A stretch of 64,000 nucleotides of DNA from assembly GCF_902809845.1 (NCBI RefSeq), contig NZ_CADDWI010000012.1:214634-278633 (forward strand), read 5' to 3'. A program made the position numbers and the translations under genes. This DNA comes from Chelativorans sp. Marseille-P2723. GTDB lineage: Bacteria > Pseudomonadota > Alphaproteobacteria > Rhizobiales > Rhizobiaceae. A model generated the notes under the pieces. The model saw only the letters and a program-made list of their open reading frames with translations. It made no database searches and was not told the origin of the DNA. Positions 38,922 through 48,949 of this stretch are shown here, one piece after another (position 1 is the first letter of the stretch; the number at the start of each line of letters is the position of its first letter).

Positions 38922-39969
38922 CGCAACTCTGCCCTTGCGGCCGCTCGCGCTGCTCAGAGTCGGCCTTTTTCTTCTTCTCCTTCTTTCGATTCCCGTCGTT
39001 CCATCTGCATATGGTCAGGAGACCGCAGAAGTGGCAGCGCGGACGCTTGCCATCAGTACGCGGCCGATTGCCTCCTTCCGCATTGGCTCGTCCGAAACGC
39101 GCTTCGGCGCTCTGGAGTTTGTCGGCGGTCTGGAAATGAGGTCCCGCGACCGTGATTTCGGGGCCATTTCCGCCTTTCGCTTCCTCGATGCCAGGAAGCG
39201 TTTTATCGGAGTTACGGACACCGGGTTTTGGTTCTTCGGCAGGCTCTCGCATGACAGCGAAGGGCGGCCTGCGGGGATCGATGATTTCCTCATGACGCCG
39301 ATGATGGTTACCGAGGGAAGGCTCAGCACCGAGAAGTGGGAAACGGACGCCGAATCCCTCGCTGTTCGAGGCAGGACAGCGGTGGTCGGTTTCGAACGGC
39401 GCCACCGGCTGGCTGAATACCGCCTCGATCCGCCCAATATGGGGGCGCCGCTAGCCGATCTCGACTTTCTCATTCCTTCATACGAATTGCGCGCCAACCG
39501 GGGCTTCGAAACACTGGCCTTTGCACCGGAGGAAGGCCCGCTTGCCGGCGCTCTGATTGCCATTACGGAACGCAGCATAAACAAGCAGGGCAACATTTTC
39601 GCTGCTATCCTTGATGGTCCGATGAAAGGCATTTTCACGGTTGCCCGCAGCGATGGGTTCGACGTTACTGACGGCGCGTTCCTGCCGGATGGCGACCTCA
39701 TCCTTCTGGAAAGGCGCTTTACCCTTGCCTCGGGAGTGGCCATGCGCCTGCGCCGCATTCCGGCAGCGGAGATCCGTCCGAACGGCGTCGCTGACGGGCC
39801 TGTCCTGCTTGAAGCGGATATGGGCTACCAGATCGACAATATGGAAGCGCTGGACATCTGGCAGCGAGCCGATGGGGCAATCATGCTCTCGCTCATGTCA
39901 GACGACAATCATTCGATCCTTCAGCGCAATCTTTACCTGGAGTTCCGGCTTCGCGACGAGGCAGAGTGA
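38911..39969 (+). CDS. secreted phytase-like esterase-family protein
   Basis: A 352-residue exported protein with a strong Sec signal ([20 protein letters not shown], cleavage near AYGQE). The mature part resembles the esterase-like domain of the phytase-like family: [20 protein letters not shown], then [12 protein letters not shown] and a repeated-blade beta propeller layout. True activity is unknown for most members. The GTG at 38911 overlaps the end of cobT by 11 bases, so it is coupled to the cobalamin operon. An in-frame TTG further upstream lies deep inside cobT and is less likely. Confidence 0.8.
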   Translation: MQASATLPLRPLALLRVGLFLLLLLSIPVVPSAYGQETAEVAARTLAISTRPIASFRIGSSETRFGALEFVGGLEMRSRDRDFGAISAFRFLDARKRFIGVTDTGFWFFGRLSHDSEGRPAGIDDFLMTPMMVTEGRLSTEKWETDAESLAVRGRTAVVGFERRHRLAEYRLDPPNMGAPLADLDFLIPSYELRANRGFETLAFAPEEGPLAGALIAITERSINKQGNIFAAILDGPMKGIFTVARSDGFDVTDGAFLPDGDLILLERRFTLASGVAMRLRRIPAAEIRPNGVADGPVLLEADMGYQIDNMEALDIWQRADGAIMLSLMSDDNHSILQRNLYLEFRLRDEAE

Positions 39970-39975
39970 TTCGCA

Positions 39976-41427
39976 CTATATGGCGGCCTCTTGCGCGCCC
40001 AAACTTCTAACCATTGGCAGGAGCACCAGCCCGAGGGCGAAAAGCGCGAGGATGGGAGTAACGCCGAGCCGCTGTGCATCCTGAGCAGAAAAGGAAAACA
40101 GATCGCTGGAGAAATAGGCCGTTGCCGCGGCTACGGAGAGGGGGCCGATGAAGGTCGTTGCTTTGCCCGAAAGGGCGTAAAGGCCGAATGCTTCCGTCAC
40201 CTGGCCGCGCGGAGCCTGATCGACCAGGAGCGTGCGCGAAGCTGCCTGGATCGAACCTCCCGCTGCACCAATCAGCGCTCCGGCGGTGAAGAACACCATG
40301 TCCGGAATGAACGAGCCGGCTACACCGACCGGAATGAAGAACACTTGGTCCGCCGTGGTGGAGATGACGAGCACACAGCAAAAGCATAAGGTGAGGATCG
40401 ACGCGCTAACCACCGCCTTTGGCCCGAAAGCCTGGTCCATGCGCCCGCCCAGCCACGCGCCCAGTGCCCCTGTTATGTTGGCAAGTATGCCGAAAATACC
40501 GATCTGCGTGATGGACCAGCCAAGCACGCCGGCCGCATAGATGCCGCCAAACGCGTATAGCGCATTGAGGGCGTCGCGGTAGAACATCGAGGAGGCGAGA
40601 AAGCTGAAATAGCTGCGCTCCGACGGCAGGCGGCGCAAAGTGGCGCCAAGCTGCCGCAGGCCTTTTTCAATTGCCCCGGAAAAATTGCGGCGCGTCTGAT
40701 CGGGTGTGAAGAGGAACATGGGCAGGACAAAGATAAGATACCACAGGGCCGTCAGCGGACCTGCCGCCCTGTCCCCTTCCCGCTGCGCCGGATCGAGGCC
40801 GAGAATTGGCTCCAGCCCCAGGAGCGTAAGCCCGCTTTCCGGCGATGCGCTCATGAAGCCCAGCATGAGAACCAGCGATAGCAGCCCACCCACATAGCCG
40901 AGCCCCCATGCCGATCCTGATAACCGGCCAAGCTGCGCACGCGGCACCAGATCAGGCATCATGGCATTGTTGAATACCGCCGCGAACTCCATACCGAATA
41001 CGGCCAGCGCCACGAGGATGAGTACCGGCAACAGGTTTTCCATCCCCGGCGTCGCAAACCAGAGTGCGGCGCAGGCCACGGCTCCAAGGACAGAAAAGCC
41101 GAAGATCCAAGGCTTGCGCGGACCTGAAGCATCGGCGATCGCTCCGAGCACTGGCGATGAAAGTGCGATCATGAGGCCGCCGATCCCCGTCGCCAGCCCC
41201 CATAGCTCCTGCCCGCGCGCGGCATCGGGAGCAACCGCTGCCGCGAAATAGGGGGCGAAGACAAAGGTGATGATGAGCGTGTGGAACGGCTGCTGCGCCC
41301 AATCGAACAGCATCCAGCCCCAGATGCCACGCCGGTCCGTCTTCGCCCCGCTTTCCTCAAGCGCGGATTGTGCTGCCCTGATCAACCGCCTAGATCCGCC
41401 ATCAGCCCTGCTGCGACGCTGAGACAT
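39976..41427 (-). CDS. MFS transporter, UMF1/Atg22 family
   Basis: A 483-residue integral membrane protein with about twelve helices. WGWMLFDWAQQPFHTLIITF at the N-terminus is the signature of the UMF1 (Atg22-like) branch of the major facilitator superfamily, and GRMDQAFGPKAV lies in the loop between halves. The substrate is unknown. The start overlaps the end of the large glutamate dehydrogenase gene by 46 bases on the same strand, implying coupling with it. It is convergent with the phytase-like gene. Confidence 0.87.
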   Translation of the reverse strand: MSQRRSRADGGSRRLIRAAQSALEESGAKTDRRGIWGWMLFDWAQQPFHTLIITFVFAPYFAAAVAPDAARGQELWGLATGIGGLMIALSSPVLGAIADASGPRKPWIFGFSVLGAVACAALWFATPGMENLLPVLILVALAVFGMEFAAVFNNAMMPDLVPRAQLGRLSGSAWGLGYVGGLLSLVLMLGFMSASPESGLTLLGLEPILGLDPAQREGDRAAGPLTALWYLIFVLPMFLFTPDQTRRNFSGAIEKGLRQLGATLRRLPSERSYFSFLASSMFYRDALNALYAFGGIYAAGVLGWSITQIGIFGILANITGALGAWLGGRMDQAFGPKAVVSASILTLCFCCVLVISTTADQVFFIPVGVAGSFIPDMVFFTAGALIGAAGGSIQAASRTLLVDQAPRGQVTEAFGLYALSGKATTFIGPLSVAAATAYFSSDLFSFSAQDAQRLGVTPILALFALGLVLLPMVRSLGAQEAAI

Positions 41428-44400
41428 GAGACGGTTATCTCGCCGCTCTCCGCAAGTGATTGCAGCCTTTCGCGCACGCGCGCCACTCTCTCGCCGCCCG
41501 CCTTAGCCCAGCTTGCGGCCGGATCGTCGGCATCAGGATGGCCTGACAGCGCTGCGACGGTGATGCTCCGCCGTGCCTGGTTGATCCGGTCAAGCGCCTG
41601 CGCCAGCGCCAGACCGTCATAATAATCCGACGGCATGATGGAGCTTGCTGCAGCGTCAATACGGTTGAGGCGGAAGATCTCGCTGACGTGGAAGAATGCG
41701 GCAGCGGCCCTTGCAGGTTCGGTCTCCGCCATGTCGGTGGCCAGCGCGATGTCCGGCAGAAGGGCGGATACTTCGAGGAAGCCAAGCCGCTCCGCCAGAT
41801 GCCCGGGTACGCCTTCGCCGTTAAGGCGCATGCTTTCCTTCGCTATCTCCTCGGCAAGGAAAGGCGGCAGGCGAGGCGTAAGCACAGGCTCAAGCGCCTC
41901 CCGTGCCGCTGCCAGCCGGCCGATGCGCTCACCCGTGGAGCCTTCACCGGAAGCATTCTTGAGCTGCCAGGCTGTCGCCGACATGATCAGCCGCCATACC
42001 CGCTGATAAAGCTCAAGCTGCACCTGCCCATCGATCCGGTTATCCAACGCATCTATCTCGGCAAAGAGCGAAGGCAGGTTGAAGCCATCGCGCACAACCG
42101 CATAGGCTTCGACGATCTCGTGTGCCGGGCGGCCCGTCATGTCCTGCAAGCGCGTCACGAAAGTGGGGCCGCCGCGGTTGATCACGTCATTGGCAAGCTC
42201 GGTGGCGATGATTTCGCGCCGCAGCCGGTGACCACGGATCTCGTCCGCGTATTCCTCTCTCATCTTCTCCGGGAAATAGGCGAAAAGATCAACCTCGAAG
42301 TGCGGCTCATCGGGCACCGTGCTTGCAACCAGCGCATCAGAAAGCACAAGCTTGGCATAGGCGAGCAGCACGCCGGTCTCTGCCCGTGTCAGCGCGTCGC
42401 CGCGACTCTGGCGCTCGGCCAGCGCCTCCGGCCCAGGCAGAAACTCCACCGCCCGATCCAGGTGCCCCTGCTGCTCGAACAGCGCCATCATTCGCGCCTG
42501 ATGCGGCAGCTCCGAAAGGCCGCGGTTTTCCACCAGCGAAATTGCAAGCGTCTGACGGTAGTTGTTCCTGAGGACGAGCTGAGCCACCTCGTCGGTCATG
42601 TCTGCCAGGAGCTTGTCGCGCGCCGGACGCTCAAGTGTCCCGCTCCTAAGGGCAGCGGCGAGCGCGATCTTGATGTTCACCTCAAGGTCGGACGAATTGA
42701 CGCCGGCGGAATTGTCGATTGCGTCGGAGTTGCAGCGGCCGCCCTGTAGATTGAACTCGATGCGTCCGCGCTGCGTCATGCCCAGATTAGCGCCTTCGCC
42801 GATGACCCGAGCCCGCACCGCCTTGGCCTCTACGCGAATCCCGTCATTGGCGCGGTCGCCGACATCGGCATCCGATTCATCGCTGGCGCGCACATAGGTG
42901 CCGATGCCGCCGAACCAGAGAAGATCCACCGGCGCTGTGAGAATGGCGCGCATGATCTCCGCTGGCGAAGCGGTGAGCTTGTCGATGCCGATCGCCGCAG
43001 CCGCCTCGCCGGAGAGAGTCACCTGCTTCTGCGAGCGGGAGACGATCATCCCGCCCTTGGATAGCTTGGAGTTGTCGTAATCCTGCCAGCTCGAACGCGG
43101 CATTTCGAAAAGCCGCTTGCGCTCCGCATAGGAAATCGCGGGGTCCGGATCCGGATCGATGAAGATGTCGCGGTGATCGAAGGCCGCGACAAGGCGCGTC
43201 ATGGGCGAACGCAACATTCCGTTGCCGAAGACGTCGCCGGACATATCGCCGACGCCAACGGCGGTGAAGGGTTCGGTCTGGATGTCCCTGTTCAATTCGC
43301 GGAAGTGCCGTTTCACCGCTTCCCACGCGCCACGCGCTGTGATGCCCATCTTCTTGTGGTCGTAGCCCGCCGAGCCTCCGGAGGCGAAAGCATCGTCGAG
43401 CCAGAAGCCATGTTTCCGGCTTATCTCATTGGCAGTGTCGGAGAAGGTAGCCGTGCCCTTGTCGGCGGCAACCACGAAATAAGGGTCATTGTCGTCATGA
43501 CGGACTACGCCATCAGGCGGCACCACCGCATCTTTCTCCAGATTGTCGGTTACGGAGAGCAGCGACGTGATGAAGTTGACATAGGCTTTACGTCCCGCCT
43601 CGAAGATTTCCTGCCTTTCACCGCCGGCGGGCAAACGGCGGGGATAGAAACCTCCCTTTGCACCCACGGGAACGATGACGCTGTTCTTCACCTGCTGCGC
43701 CTTGACGAGGCTCAACACCTCTGTCCGGTAATCCTGCGCACGGTCAGACCACCGCAAGCCACCGCGCGCAATCGGGCCGTAGCGCAGGTGAATGCCTTCC
43801 ACTTCCGGCCCATATACAAAGACCTCGCGCCAAGGCCGCGGTTGCGGCAGGCCCTCGATCGATCGCGAATCCAGTTTCAACGCCAGTGACTGCTCACCGT
43901 ACGCCCCCCCTAACGCATAGTGATTCGTCCGCAAGGTCGATTTGATGAGGTTGAGGAACCGGCGGATGATGGCGTCGTCCTCGATGTTCGGCACGTTTTC
44001 CAGCGCGGTCTGGATTTCTTCCTCGATCCGCTGCGCCGCGCCTGCCGTGGCCGCGCCTTGGCGCGCCGGATCGAACCGCGCGGCAAAGAACTCGATCAGC
44101 TTCGCGGCTATGGCGGGATGGCGATTCAGAGTGTCGGCTATGAAGCCCTGGCTCTGGGGGACCCCCATCTGATGAAGGAAGCGGCTATAGGCCCGCAACA
44201 CGGCTATATCGTCAACCCTGAGCTGGGCGCGCTGTGCCAGCGCGTTCAGATTGTCATTATCCTTTTCCAGCCGCCAAACGGACAGGAATAGCTCATCGAA
44301 AAGAGCGCCCCCGTCGGACAGGTCGATGGGATCGCCGAAGGCGCTCTCCAGTTCCATATCGTGAAGGATTATCCGTTTCTCCTCAGCTTTGCCGAGTTCG

Positions 44401-46154
44401 AACGTCCGCTCGCTGATGACCCGGAAGCCCATGTTCTCCAACAGCGGAACCCGCCGGCTGAGAGTAACTGCAACCCCGAAGTGGTAGATCTTTAATGCCG
44501 CCTGAGTTTCACCCTGCCCCTCGCGCCTGTAAAAGTCGATCGAAATCGGATCGTCAGCGGAAACGCCCTGGATGCGTTGTGCATCGAAGAGCGCGGTCGC
44601 CGGGCTGAAGGCGTTGCGATAGCTCTCGGGGAAGCTTGCGGCGATTGCGGCAATGTCTTCAGGCGCCCCTTCATCCTCTACGGTCTCGCGCAATGCGTCG
44701 TCCCAGGTCCGGATGATGTCCCGGATGGCCGCCTCCAGCACCGCCGGCTCGACGCGCGGAGTCTTGCCGCCAGAGCGGCCGATGATGAAATGGATGCGAG
44801 CCAGCGTTCCTTCCGGGAAAGCCGGGTAATAGGCAGAAAGACGCCCCTCGAAAACGCCCCTCAGATAGTTGCCGATCTCGACCTTGACCTGGGAATCGTA
44901 CCGGTCGCGCGGGACGAACACGATTATGGAAACAAAACGATCGAACTGGTCAACTCGGTATAGTACTCGCACCCGAGGTCTATCTCCGAGCGCCAGTATT
45001 GCCTGCACATGCTCATACAGAGTGGGCAGGTTGATCTGGAACAGTTCATCGCGAGGGAAGGATTCCAGAATGTTGATCAGCGCCTTCCCGTAATGATCCT
45101 CCGGAGCAAAGCCGGAGCGCGCAATCACAGCCTCGACTTTCGCCCGCAGATACGGAATACTCAGGACCGATCGGGTATAGGCGGTGGATGTGAAAAGTCC
45201 GACTATGCGCAGCTCTCCCGTCAGTTCTCCCTCATCGGAAAAGGTCTTTACGCCGACATAGTCGAGATATGCGCGACGGTGCACCGCCGATTTGGCGTTG
45301 GCCTTGGTAACGATGATGGGCTCTGGCCCATGCAGGAACGCGCGTATCTCAGGGGTGGTGGATACCGCATCGTCGTCCCCGCGCCTCAGGACCCGCACAT
45401 TGGGGTCCGCCAGTATGCCCAAGCCTTCCTCGCCAGCGCGCTCCAGCGTACCGTTGTCCTTCCCGCCGACATATCTGAACTCACGCATGCCGAGAAATGT
45501 GAAATTTTCGTTGCGCAGCCAGTCGAGGAACGCGATGGCCTCAGCCACTGCCTGCGCATCGAGCGGCACGGCGGGATTGCGCAACTTGGCTATCTCCTGG
45601 TCGAGGCGCGCCAGCATCGGCTTCCAATCCGTAACGGCCGCGCGCACCTGTCCAATGATCTGCATGAGCCGCCCGCGCAGGGTACTACAAGCTTCCGCCG
45701 ACAGGCGCGGTAAATGGATGTGGATAAGGCTGATGCGTGCGCCATCCGCTACCGCCTCATCGACAATCTTGGCAACGCCATCCGCACCACGCTGTACCGA
45801 AAGCACCGGATGCACCACCAGCGTAGGCTCAGCCCATGTCTCGACAATCTCGCCAAGAACCGAATCGAAAAGGAATGGCATGTTGTCATTGACAACGGTT
45901 ACCGCCGTAACGGCCCGCCCGTTACGCAGAATGCCTGAATCGGCTTCAATGGTGACAACGGTTTTCCCGAGGCGATGCTCTTTCAAAGCCGTCAATGCCA
46001 CTGTCGCCGCACGCGCCAGGGCTTCCTCGCTGTAGCTTGCAAGATCCTCCGCCGCTGCATGCGCACGCAGGAGCCTGCGAAGGCGTTCCGTCTCGCCTTC
46101 CATTGCCATACCACTGGCGCCGGATGGTTGCAGGGAATTGGACTTGATGCTCAT
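41382..46154 (-). CDS. gdhB: NAD-dependent glutamate dehydrogenase (large, GDH-180 class)
   Basis: A 1590-residue enzyme of the bacterial large NAD-GDH class, deaminating glutamate to 2-oxoglutarate for catabolism. The N-terminal half holds regulatory ACT-like regions (FLFDSVLGEIVETWAEPTLV near residue 90). The catalytic domain lies at about residues 730-1250, with IARGGLRWSDRAQDYRTEVL, KNSVIVPVGAKGGF and the NAD-binding region VVAADKGTATFSD. The C-terminal helical domain is complete. The length is normal for the class (about 1600). The MFS gene downstream overlaps its 3' end. The gene symbol varies between species. Confidence 0.93.
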   Translation of the reverse strand: MSIKSNSLQPSGASGMAMEGETERLRRLLRAHAAAEDLASYSEEALARAATVALTALKEHRLGKTVVTIEADSGILRNGRAVTAVTVVNDNMPFLFDSVLGEIVETWAEPTLVVHPVLSVQRGADGVAKIVDEAVADGARISLIHIHLPRLSAEACSTLRGRLMQIIGQVRAAVTDWKPMLARLDQEIAKLRNPAVPLDAQAVAEAIAFLDWLRNENFTFLGMREFRYVGGKDNGTLERAGEEGLGILADPNVRVLRRGDDDAVSTTPEIRAFLHGPEPIIVTKANAKSAVHRRAYLDYVGVKTFSDEGELTGELRIVGLFTSTAYTRSVLSIPYLRAKVEAVIARSGFAPEDHYGKALINILESFPRDELFQINLPTLYEHVQAILALGDRPRVRVLYRVDQFDRFVSIIVFVPRDRYDSQVKVEIGNYLRGVFEGRLSAYYPAFPEGTLARIHFIIGRSGGKTPRVEPAVLEAAIRDIIRTWDDALRETVEDEGAPEDIAAIAASFPESYRNAFSPATALFDAQRIQGVSADDPISIDFYRREGQGETQAALKIYHFGVAVTLSRRVPLLENMGFRVISERTFELGKAEEKRIILHDMELESAFGDPIDLSDGGALFDELFLSVWRLEKDNDNLNALAQRAQLRVDDIAVLRAYSRFLHQMGVPQSQGFIADTLNRHPAIAAKLIEFFAARFDPARQGAATAGAAQRIEEEIQTALENVPNIEDDAIIRRFLNLIKSTLRTNHYALGGAYGEQSLALKLDSRSIEGLPQPRPWREVFVYGPEVEGIHLRYGPIARGGLRWSDRAQDYRTEVLSLVKAQQVKNSVIVPVGAKGGFYPRRLPAGGERQEIFEAGRKAYVNFITSLLSVTDNLEKDAVVPPDGVVRHDDNDPYFVVAADKGTATFSDTANEISRKHGFWLDDAFASGGSAGYDHKKMGITARGAWEAVKRHFRELNRDIQTEPFTAVGVGDMSGDVFGNGMLRSPMTRLVAAFDHRDIFIDPDPDPAISYAERKRLFEMPRSSWQDYDNSKLSKGGMIVSRSQKQVTLSGEAAAAIGIDKLTASPAEIMRAILTAPVDLLWFGGIGTYVRASDESDADVGDRANDGIRVEAKAVRARVIGEGANLGMTQRGRIEFNLQGGRCNSDAIDNSAGVNSSDLEVNIKIALAAALRSGTLERPARDKLLADMTDEVAQLVLRNNYRQTLAISLVENRGLSELPHQARMMALFEQQGHLDRAVEFLPGPEALAERQSRGDALTRAETGVLLAYAKLVLSDALVASTVPDEPHFEVDLFAYFPEKMREEYADEIRGHRLRREIIATELANDVINRGGPTFVTRLQDMTGRPAHEIVEAYAVVRDGFNLPSLFAEIDALDNRIDGQVQLELYQRVWRLIMSATAWQLKNASGEGSTGERIGRLAAAREALEPVLTPRLPPFLAEEIAKESMRLNGEGVPGHLAERLGFLEVSALLPDIALATDMAETEPARAAAAFFHVSEIFRLNRIDAAASSIMPSDYYDGLALAQALDRINQARRSITVAALSGHPDADDPAASWAKAGGERVARVRERLQSLAESGEITVSCLSVAAGLMADLGG

Positions 46155-46436
46155 CGGGCACCCTTTCTTGAAAATAGATATATCGTAATTCGCAATGGGG
46201 CCAGCCTGGCGACCCCATGGGCGTCAACCGCCCGTCAGCGGCTCAAATCCTTCGCCTGTAATGGTGTAATAATCATGACGCAGGGCTGCTTTCTCGCTGC
46301 TGCCTTAAGGAAGAGCCTTCTGGACAAAAGGCCCCATTACCAACCTGCCTCTACCGCATGCCGCCAATAAGAGGAAGCTTCCTTCAACCCGGTCGCTAAG
46401 CCTTGCATCAGTGGAAGCATCCGCCTCCGGCTGCGA

Positions 46437-46946
46437 TTATCGCATGACGACGAAGCGCGTGCGCCTGGTAAGCAGAGGCAGGATGCGCGCCATCACACGC
46501 GGGCAGACAGCAATGCAGCCTTCTGTCGGTTGCAAGCCTTCATGCGCAATGTGGAGAAATATCGCGCTGCCGCGGTAGCGCCGGCGGGGCAGCGTATTCC
46601 AGTCGAGCACGATGCAGACATCGTAAAGCCTGTCACTACGCCGCATCTTTTCGTGGCTTGCGCGAAAAGGCAAAGGCACCGGTCGGTTGTAGTTCGGGTC
46701 CTCCGGCGCGTCGCACCAGCCAAAGCCGGGCAGGACCGGCAATGAAGGCAGTCGTACAGGCCCTATGCCGTTGCGCCGGCGGTCCCTCCGGAAGAGGACG
46801 CCCAGCGGCCTGAGAGTGGCGAGCGGGGTGGCGCCGTCCCCCTCACGCTTCAGCGCGGTGATCCCGGAACGACCTAGCGAGCACGGAACGGTTAGGCCGC
46901 CGATGCGAAGAAACCCTTGTGTGGGCTTGCCCGGCCGCTGCCGCAC
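46437..46946 (-). CDS. L,D-transpeptidase (YkuD) family protein
   Basis: A protein of about 169 residues with the catalytic signature of L,D-transpeptidases near its C-terminus. The motif is HIAHEGLQPTEGCIAVCP, giving the His and the catalytic Cys of the HxxHxxxxxxxxGCI pattern. These enzymes cross-link peptidoglycan or attach proteins to it. No signal peptide is seen from the chosen GTG. The frame is open for 41 further codons upstream but without a convincing signal, so the start is uncertain. The gene faces away from the OmpR-type regulator upstream. Confidence 0.8.
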   Translation of the reverse strand: MRQRPGKPTQGFLRIGGLTVPCSLGRSGITALKREGDGATPLATLRPLGVLFRRDRRRNGIGPVRLPSLPVLPGFGWCDAPEDPNYNRPVPLPFRASHEKMRRSDRLYDVCIVLDWNTLPRRRYRGSAIFLHIAHEGLQPTEGCIAVCPRVMARILPLLTRRTRFVVMR

Positions 46947-47134
46947 GGAAATGGCGCAGCCATCAGCATGCCTTTTTTCCACTCCAGTGGCCGCAGGACG
47001 TTTCTGGAGTATAATCGACGTGGCAGACAAATAATGCTTGGGGGTTCCTGCTTGCGATTTGTAGAGCATAAGGGGACGTTCCGAGAGAAGGGGTCGGGGT
47101 CAATGTTATCCAATGACGAAACAATGGACTGCAC

Positions 47135-47818
47135 ATGACGGCACGCACCATCCTGATTGTCGACGATGATGATGACCTGCGCTCGATGCTGGTCGAACAA
47201 CTGGCTCTGTATGAAGAATTCGCGCTTCTGCAAGAGGCAACGGCAACCAAGGGCGTCCAGACGGCGCGCAGCTCCATGGTGGACCTCGTCATCATGGATG
47301 TCGGCCTGCCAGATATGGACGGGCGCGAAGCAGTAAAACTACTGCGCAAGGGGGGATTCCGCGCACCCATCATCATGCTGACGGCACAAGATACCGATTC
47401 GGACACGATTCTGGGGCTGGAGGCAGGCGCTAACGACTATGTGACGAAACCTTTCCGGTTTGCCGTGCTTCTGGCGCGCATCCGGGCACAGATGCGCCAG
47501 CACGAACAGAGCGAGGATGCCAAATTCACCGTCGGACCATACACGTTCCGGCCGAGCCAGAAGCTTTTGACGGACGCTCGGGGAGGCAAGATCCGCCTGA
47601 CGGAGAAGGAAACCGCTATCATCAAGTATCTTTATCGCGCGGACCAGAAGGTCGTCACCCGCGATGTCCTTCTGGAGGAGGTGTGGGGCTACAATTCCGG
47701 CGTGACCACACACACGCTGGAGACCCATGTCTACCGTCTGAGACAGAAGATTGAACACGATCCTTCCAAAGCGCGGATTCTTGTGACAGAAAGCGGCGGA
47801 TATAAGCTCGTTCCCTGA
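47135..47818 (+). CDS. OmpR-family response regulator, CenR-like
   Basis: A 227-residue response regulator. The receiver domain has acidic residues DDDDD at 10-14, the phospho-acceptor Asp in VIMDVGLPDMDG near residue 52, and the conserved Lys in VTKPFRF. The C-terminal winged helix is OmpR-type (ETHVYRLRQKIEHDPSKA, then VTESGGYKLVP). GLEAGANDYVTKPFRFAVLL and the short linker resemble CenR, a regulator of cell-envelope functions in Caulobacter and rhizobia; this is a similarity from memory. The cognate kinase is not in the window. A cNMP-binding gene follows 52 bases later. Confidence 0.87.
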   Translation: MTARTILIVDDDDDLRSMLVEQLALYEEFALLQEATATKGVQTARSSMVDLVIMDVGLPDMDGREAVKLLRKGGFRAPIIMLTAQDTDSDTILGLEAGANDYVTKPFRFAVLLARIRAQMRQHEQSEDAKFTVGPYTFRPSQKLLTDARGGKIRLTEKETAIIKYLYRADQKVVTRDVLLEEVWGYNSGVTTHTLETHVYRLRQKIEHDPSKARILVTESGGYKLVP

Positions 47819-47870
47819 CAGCGGGCAGGACAACGCATAACCACGGGACAATCCGGGAACGAAAACCGCC

Positions 47871-48326
47871 ATGGCGCTGGACGATGACATTCGCATCCTG
47901 TCCGGCGTGAGACTCTTCGAGGGCTTCACGCGCGAGCAGCTACGCCTCATCGCCTTTGGCGCAGAGACAATCTCTCTGTCTGCCGGACGCAAGCTCTATG
48001 CTGAGGGCGCACCGGCAGATTGTGCCTTTGTCGTGGCTTCCGGGGAAGTCGCGCTTTATCGTCAAGCCGGCGGCAGCCGTAAGATATTCTCCGTTCACGG
48101 CCCCGGCACCATTCTGGGCGAACTGGCGCTTATCGCCGAGACAGAACGTCTCACCAGCGCGGTGGCTCAAACCGATATGAAGGTGATCCGTCTTGGCCGC
48201 TCGCCATTCCACCGCATCCTGGAAGAGTATCCCGAAACCGCAATCATGCTTCATAGCCGCCTTTCGGCCGATCTGGAAAGCATGCTGGACCAGTTTGGAG
48301 CCGTGGCGTCCAAGCTGACCCGCTAG
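47871..48326 (+). CDS. stand-alone cyclic nucleotide-binding domain protein
   Basis: A 151-residue protein made only of a Crp-like cyclic nucleotide-binding domain. GTILGELALIAETERLTSAVAQ forms the phosphate-binding cassette region, although the usual Arg after Glu is not obvious. There is no helix-turn-helix, so it cannot itself act as a Crp-type regulator. It lies just after the CenR-like regulator on the same strand and may modulate that pathway. This is inference from position. Confidence 0.83.
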   Translation: MALDDDIRILSGVRLFEGFTREQLRLIAFGAETISLSAGRKLYAEGAPADCAFVVASGEVALYRQAGGSRKIFSVHGPGTILGELALIAETERLTSAVAQTDMKVIRLGRSPFHRILEEYPETAIMLHSRLSADLESMLDQFGAVASKLTR

Positions 48327-48511
48327 AGCATCTGGCTGTGATGGAAAGACCAAACGAGCCAAGCTTCGCCCATCTTCGCCCGGTACAGCACGCCTAAAAA
48401 AGCCTGCCCTTCAAGCGATCCGGCGACGCTCACTCTTCTATTACCAACATCGAATTCACTGTTGCAATCGGCCAGGAGTTCGGCCATATAAGCCCCGCTT
48501 GCGGTTTTCAC
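48323..48511 (-). CDS. possible small protein antisense to the tRNA leader
   Basis: A 62-codon minus-strand frame between the cNMP-binding gene and tRNA-Gly, overlapping the end of the former by four bases. The peptide MKTASGAYMAELLADCNSEF and onward is soluble and of ordinary composition, but I recognise no family and see no good ribosome-binding site. It may be a real conserved small gene or a chance frame. Confidence 0.3.
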   Translation of the reverse strand: MKTASGAYMAELLADCNSEFDVGNRRVSVAGSLEGQAFLGVLYRAKMGEAWLVWSFHHSQML

Positions 48512-48518
48512 CGCGTGA

Positions 48519-48593
48519 GCGGGTGTAGCTCAGGGGTAGAGCACAACCTTGCCAAGGTTGGGGTCGTGGGTTCGAATCCCATCGCCCGCTCCA
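48519..48593 (+). tRNA. tRNA-Gly (anticodon GCC)
   Basis: A complete cloverleaf of 75 bases. The acceptor stem GCGGGTG pairs with CGCCCGC, the D-loop contains AGCTCAGGGGTAGAGC, and the anticodon GCC sits at 48551-48553 in CTTGCCAAG. The T-arm is GTGGGTTCGAATCCCAT, and CCA is encoded at 48591-48593. Everything downstream to the window end is accessory DNA, so the 3' part of this tRNA is a likely integration site. Confidence 0.96.
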
Positions 48594-48949
48594 GTTTTCT
48601 CATAATTGTCAAGGGTTTAGCTCGGCGACTTTAGGGTCGCCGCCCTTGCTCTAACTCCGAGATACCACCGAGATACCACGCCTCGACGGAAGCGCGCCGC
48701 AGACGGCGTGGCTCCTAGCGGAATCTCGAAGCCCTTATTCGGAGTCAACGTGCAGGATTCCATCATTACTTGCATTCAGAGCAAGTACTGATGGTTGCAG
48801 GCGTGAAGCAAGAAGTTTACCCTTATTTATCAACGGTCCTCGAGACATCTCGGCGACTGTCGGCTAGCCCCGATAACGAGCTCTTTGCAGCGCAAGCATG
48901 AGAGGCGTCTGACGTCAGCCAATTCTCATGACCTCGCCGAGGTCGCATT
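48594..48949. other. island left-end region with tandem 11-mer repeat and hairpin
   Basis: No gene is recognisable. A 7-base-stem inverted repeat (CGGCGAC at 48623-48629, GTCGCCG at 48636-48642) lies 30 bases after the tRNA and could be a weak terminator, though no T-run follows. Two exact tandem copies of CGAGATACCAC fill 48658-48679, a pattern that could be recombinase arm sites at an attachment end. The final part may contain nqrF-adjacent DNA whose frame is lost. Confidence 0.4.
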
